A DNA stretch of 6,271 nt, from the NCBI GenBank assembly GCA_946540705.1, contig CAMNJD010000166.1, positions 1 to 6,271 of the forward strand. Direction: 5' to 3'. The notes beneath the pieces were generated by a model. It had not been told where the DNA came from. It ran no database searches and was given only the letters and a program-made list of their open reading frames with translations. The translations under genes were made by a program, and so were the position numbers. This DNA is from an uncultured Ruminococcus sp. Lineage in GTDB: Bacteria; Bacillota; Clostridia; Oscillospirales; Ruminococcaceae. This document shows, piece by piece, positions 6,173 to 6,271 of this stretch. Positions within the stretch are counted from its first letter, which is position 1; each line of letters begins with the position of its first letter.

Positions 6173-6210
6173 AAATGCAGAAAAAAAGGGGTATGTAACT
6201 TTTTAGGTGG

Positions 6211-6240
6211 TTGACAAATTCTGGTTAACACAAATATCTT
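6211..6240 (+). promoter_or_regulatory. Sigma-70-type promoter candidate reading out of the window
   Basis: A consensus -35 box TTGACA (6211-6216) is followed, 18 bases later, by TATCTT (6235-6240), a 4-of-6 match to the -10 box. It would start a transcript near or just before the right edge. Confidence 0.45.
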
Positions 6241-6271
6241 TTCCGCACCCATATCAAAAGTTTCGCTCAAG

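Larger units (their letters stand above)
6074..6271. other. AT-rich intergenic region without a gene
   Basis: No open frame with a ribosome binding site is present on either strand. Base composition shifts clearly to A+T from about 6120. It contains an inverted repeat next to the terminator and promoter-like elements listed separately, and probably forms the control region of a gene to the right. Confidence 0.7.

Noticed and set aside
6174..6197. 7-codon ORF (ATG CAG ... TAA) after the extended -10 box
   Set aside because: Too short, and no ribosome binding site at a suitable distance; not supportable as a leader peptide without conservation.

Overview
The window reads as a compact, same-strand gene cluster from a Gram-positive anaerobe, most likely a gut Clostridia of the Ruminococcus/Oscillospiraceae type. 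The grounds are GC-rich coding sequence with AT-rich spacers, purine-rich Shine-Dalgarno sites (AAAGGAAAGG, GAGGAG, GAAAGG), a lipoprotein with a long Ser/Ala/Pro linker, and a BspA-type leucine-rich-repeat protein. The taxonomic call is inference; there is no rRNA or marker gene here.

Positions 1-4377 hold a Dlt-like surface-acylation system in the order ligase, carrier, MBOAT, transferase (A-C-B-D, not the classical dltA-B-C-D). The adenylating enzyme (5' end outside the window) should activate an amino acid and load it on the Ser35 phosphopantetheine arm of the small carrier protein. The MBOAT protein would move the acyl group across the membrane. The MBOAT ends in FIYNQF, which matches the C-terminal 'acyl shuttle' hexapeptide that in classical Dlt sits on the separate microprotein DltX. 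The last partner is a membrane-anchored SGNH-like protein whose block-I nucleophile position reads GDC instead of GDS, so the final acyl-enzyme may be a Cys thioester rather than a Ser ester. The ligase also lacks the Cys that helps DltA choose D-alanine. The cargo and acceptor are therefore open; D-alanine on teichoic acid is only the default guess.

Positions 4433-6009 hold two further genes on the same strand: a lipoprotein with two tandem copies of a small alpha/beta domain, and a cytoplasmic leucine-rich-repeat protein with an unrecognised C-terminal domain. The junctions 4378-4432 and 5072-5163 contain hairpins without U-tracts. The only convincing intrinsic terminator is at 6033-6073, so all six genes could be one transcript with processing or attenuation at the junctions.

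Positions 6074-6271 contain no gene. This AT-rich stretch holds an inverted repeat, an extended -10 box and a TTGACA promoter-like element, probably serving a gene to the right of the window.
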